From Rhodococcus sp. G-MC3 (GTDB taxonomy: Bacteria; Actinomycetota; Actinomycetes; Mycobacteriales; Mycobacteriaceae): a DNA stretch of 64,000 nucleotides. The position numbers and the translations under genes are program-made. Location of the stretch: contig NZ_JASISW010000008.1 in the NCBI RefSeq assembly GCF_030063335.1, positions 62,001 through 126,000 of the forward strand, read 5' to 3'. The notes beneath the pieces are model-generated. The model had not been told where the DNA came from. It worked only from the letters and a program-made list of their open reading frames with translations, and searched no databases. This document shows positions 63,631 through 64,000 of this stretch, one piece after another. The first letter of the stretch is position 1; each line of letters opens with the position of its first letter.

Positions 63631-64000
63631 ATGGTTTTCCACTACCGCGCCGAGATCCTTCAACTGCTGGTCTCGCCGGCGCACGCGTACTTCGGGCGAG
63701 CGAAGGATGGTCCAGCCGACGATGTGCCGACGAACTTGGTGGATCGGGTCGAGGTCGTCGCGAACAAGGGCATTCGAGGAGATCGATTTTTCGGCGTGAA
63801 GGCGCACACCGAAGCTGCGGTGACGTTCCTGGCTGCCGAGGCGTGGGATGCCGTCGGTGAAGTTCTGGGCGTCGACGTGCCCGATACCGCTGCGGCCAGG
63901 CGCAACGTCGTCGTACGTGGTCTGGAGCTCGATCCGCTGAGGGCGGTGGAATTCGAAATCGACTCGGGTGATGGTCCGGTGCGATTTCGCGGCGGTCGGC
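63631..64000 (+). CDS. MOSC-domain protein (partial, cut by window edge)
   Basis: At least 123 residues read MVFHYRAEILQLLVSPAHAY, then VVANKGIRGDRFFG, the N-terminal MOSC core, followed by HTEAAVTFLAAEAWD. MOSC domains handle molybdenum-cofactor or sulfur chemistry. A GGGGAGGA ribosome-binding site precedes either GTG 63625 or ATG 63631. The 3' part lies outside the window, including the expected cysteine-bearing region. Confidence 0.8.
   Translation, partial: MVFHYRAEILQLLVSPAHAYFGRAKDGPADDVPTNLVDRVEVVANKGIRGDRFFGVKAHTEAAVTFLAAEAWDAVGEVLGVDVPDTAAARRNVVVRGLELDPLRAVEFEIDSGDGPVRFRGGR

Overview
The window is about 64 kb of high-GC actinobacterial chromosome. Gene content points to a mycolic-acid-containing member of the Mycobacteriales, most likely Rhodococcus or a close relative. 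This is an inference from family composition: AccD3-, EchA6-, CtpE-, MT0933-antitoxin- and Rv0910-like proteins occur in the same relative order as in Mycobacterium tuberculosis, together with a ShbA/SigD sigma factor, a DUF222/HNH '13E12' protein and LGFP-type remnants. No rRNA is present. One tRNA gene, tRNA-Arg(CCT), was found.

Layout. 1-7.8 kb (mostly minus strand): a truncated TauC/SsuC-type importer pair, an AccD3-like beta/alpha fused carboxyltransferase, an ABC-2 exporter pair with a small membrane protein and an XRE regulator, and an ABC-F ATPase. 7.8-16.1 kb: aldo/keto reductase, HemD, a flavin monooxygenase, an EchA6-like protein overlapping an ammonium channel gene, an exported protein, an FHA-HTH protein, a hydrolase and a ShbA-like sigma factor. 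16.2-26.5 kb: an NCS1 permease, a crotonase, a TetR-controlled membrane protein with two clear operators, HtpG, a metallo-hydrolase, a CtpE-like P-type ATPase and an MT0933-type antitoxin. 26.5-36.1 kb: one long plus-strand run of antiporter, lipoprotein lipase, YjbR protein, LytS-type sensor, LytTR regulator, small membrane protein, SSS symporter, DUF485 protein and ActP-like symporter. It looks like a sensor-transporter module for a small carboxylate. 36.1-37.4 kb: a DUF559/AbiEi-like gene bracketed by direct repeats and preceded by two perfect DnaA boxes. 37.5-44.8 kb: an Rv0910-like SRPBCC protein (partner of the antitoxin 11 kb away), two tandem paralogous VWA proteins, an ECF transporter and a GNAT enzyme. 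44.8-47.9 kb: a DEAD-box helicase and a DUF222/HNH gene preceded by a perfect LexA box.

48.0-52.3 kb is a decayed accessory island next to tRNA-Arg. It holds an LGFP remnant, an exported protein, a haloalkane dehalogenase gene split by an IS5-family element, and the start of a replication-relaxation-like gene. 52.4-57.0 kb carries a MacB/FtsX-type ABC exporter behind a structured, terminator-bearing leader, and a PucR-type regulator. 57.3-64 kb carries a diiron acyl-ACP desaturase, a double universal stress protein, a cupin, the folA-thyA pair, an Fpg/Nei glycosylase, a type-B carboxylesterase and the start of a MOSC protein.

Most notable are the dehalogenase gene whose two halves rejoin in frame with the full catalytic triad once the IS and one CTAG copy are removed; the LytTR-carboxylate transporter block with a candidate LytTR site; the repeat-flanked DUF559 cassette; the SOS-controlled HNH gene; the structured leader of the MacB-like operon; and the tandem VWA pair.
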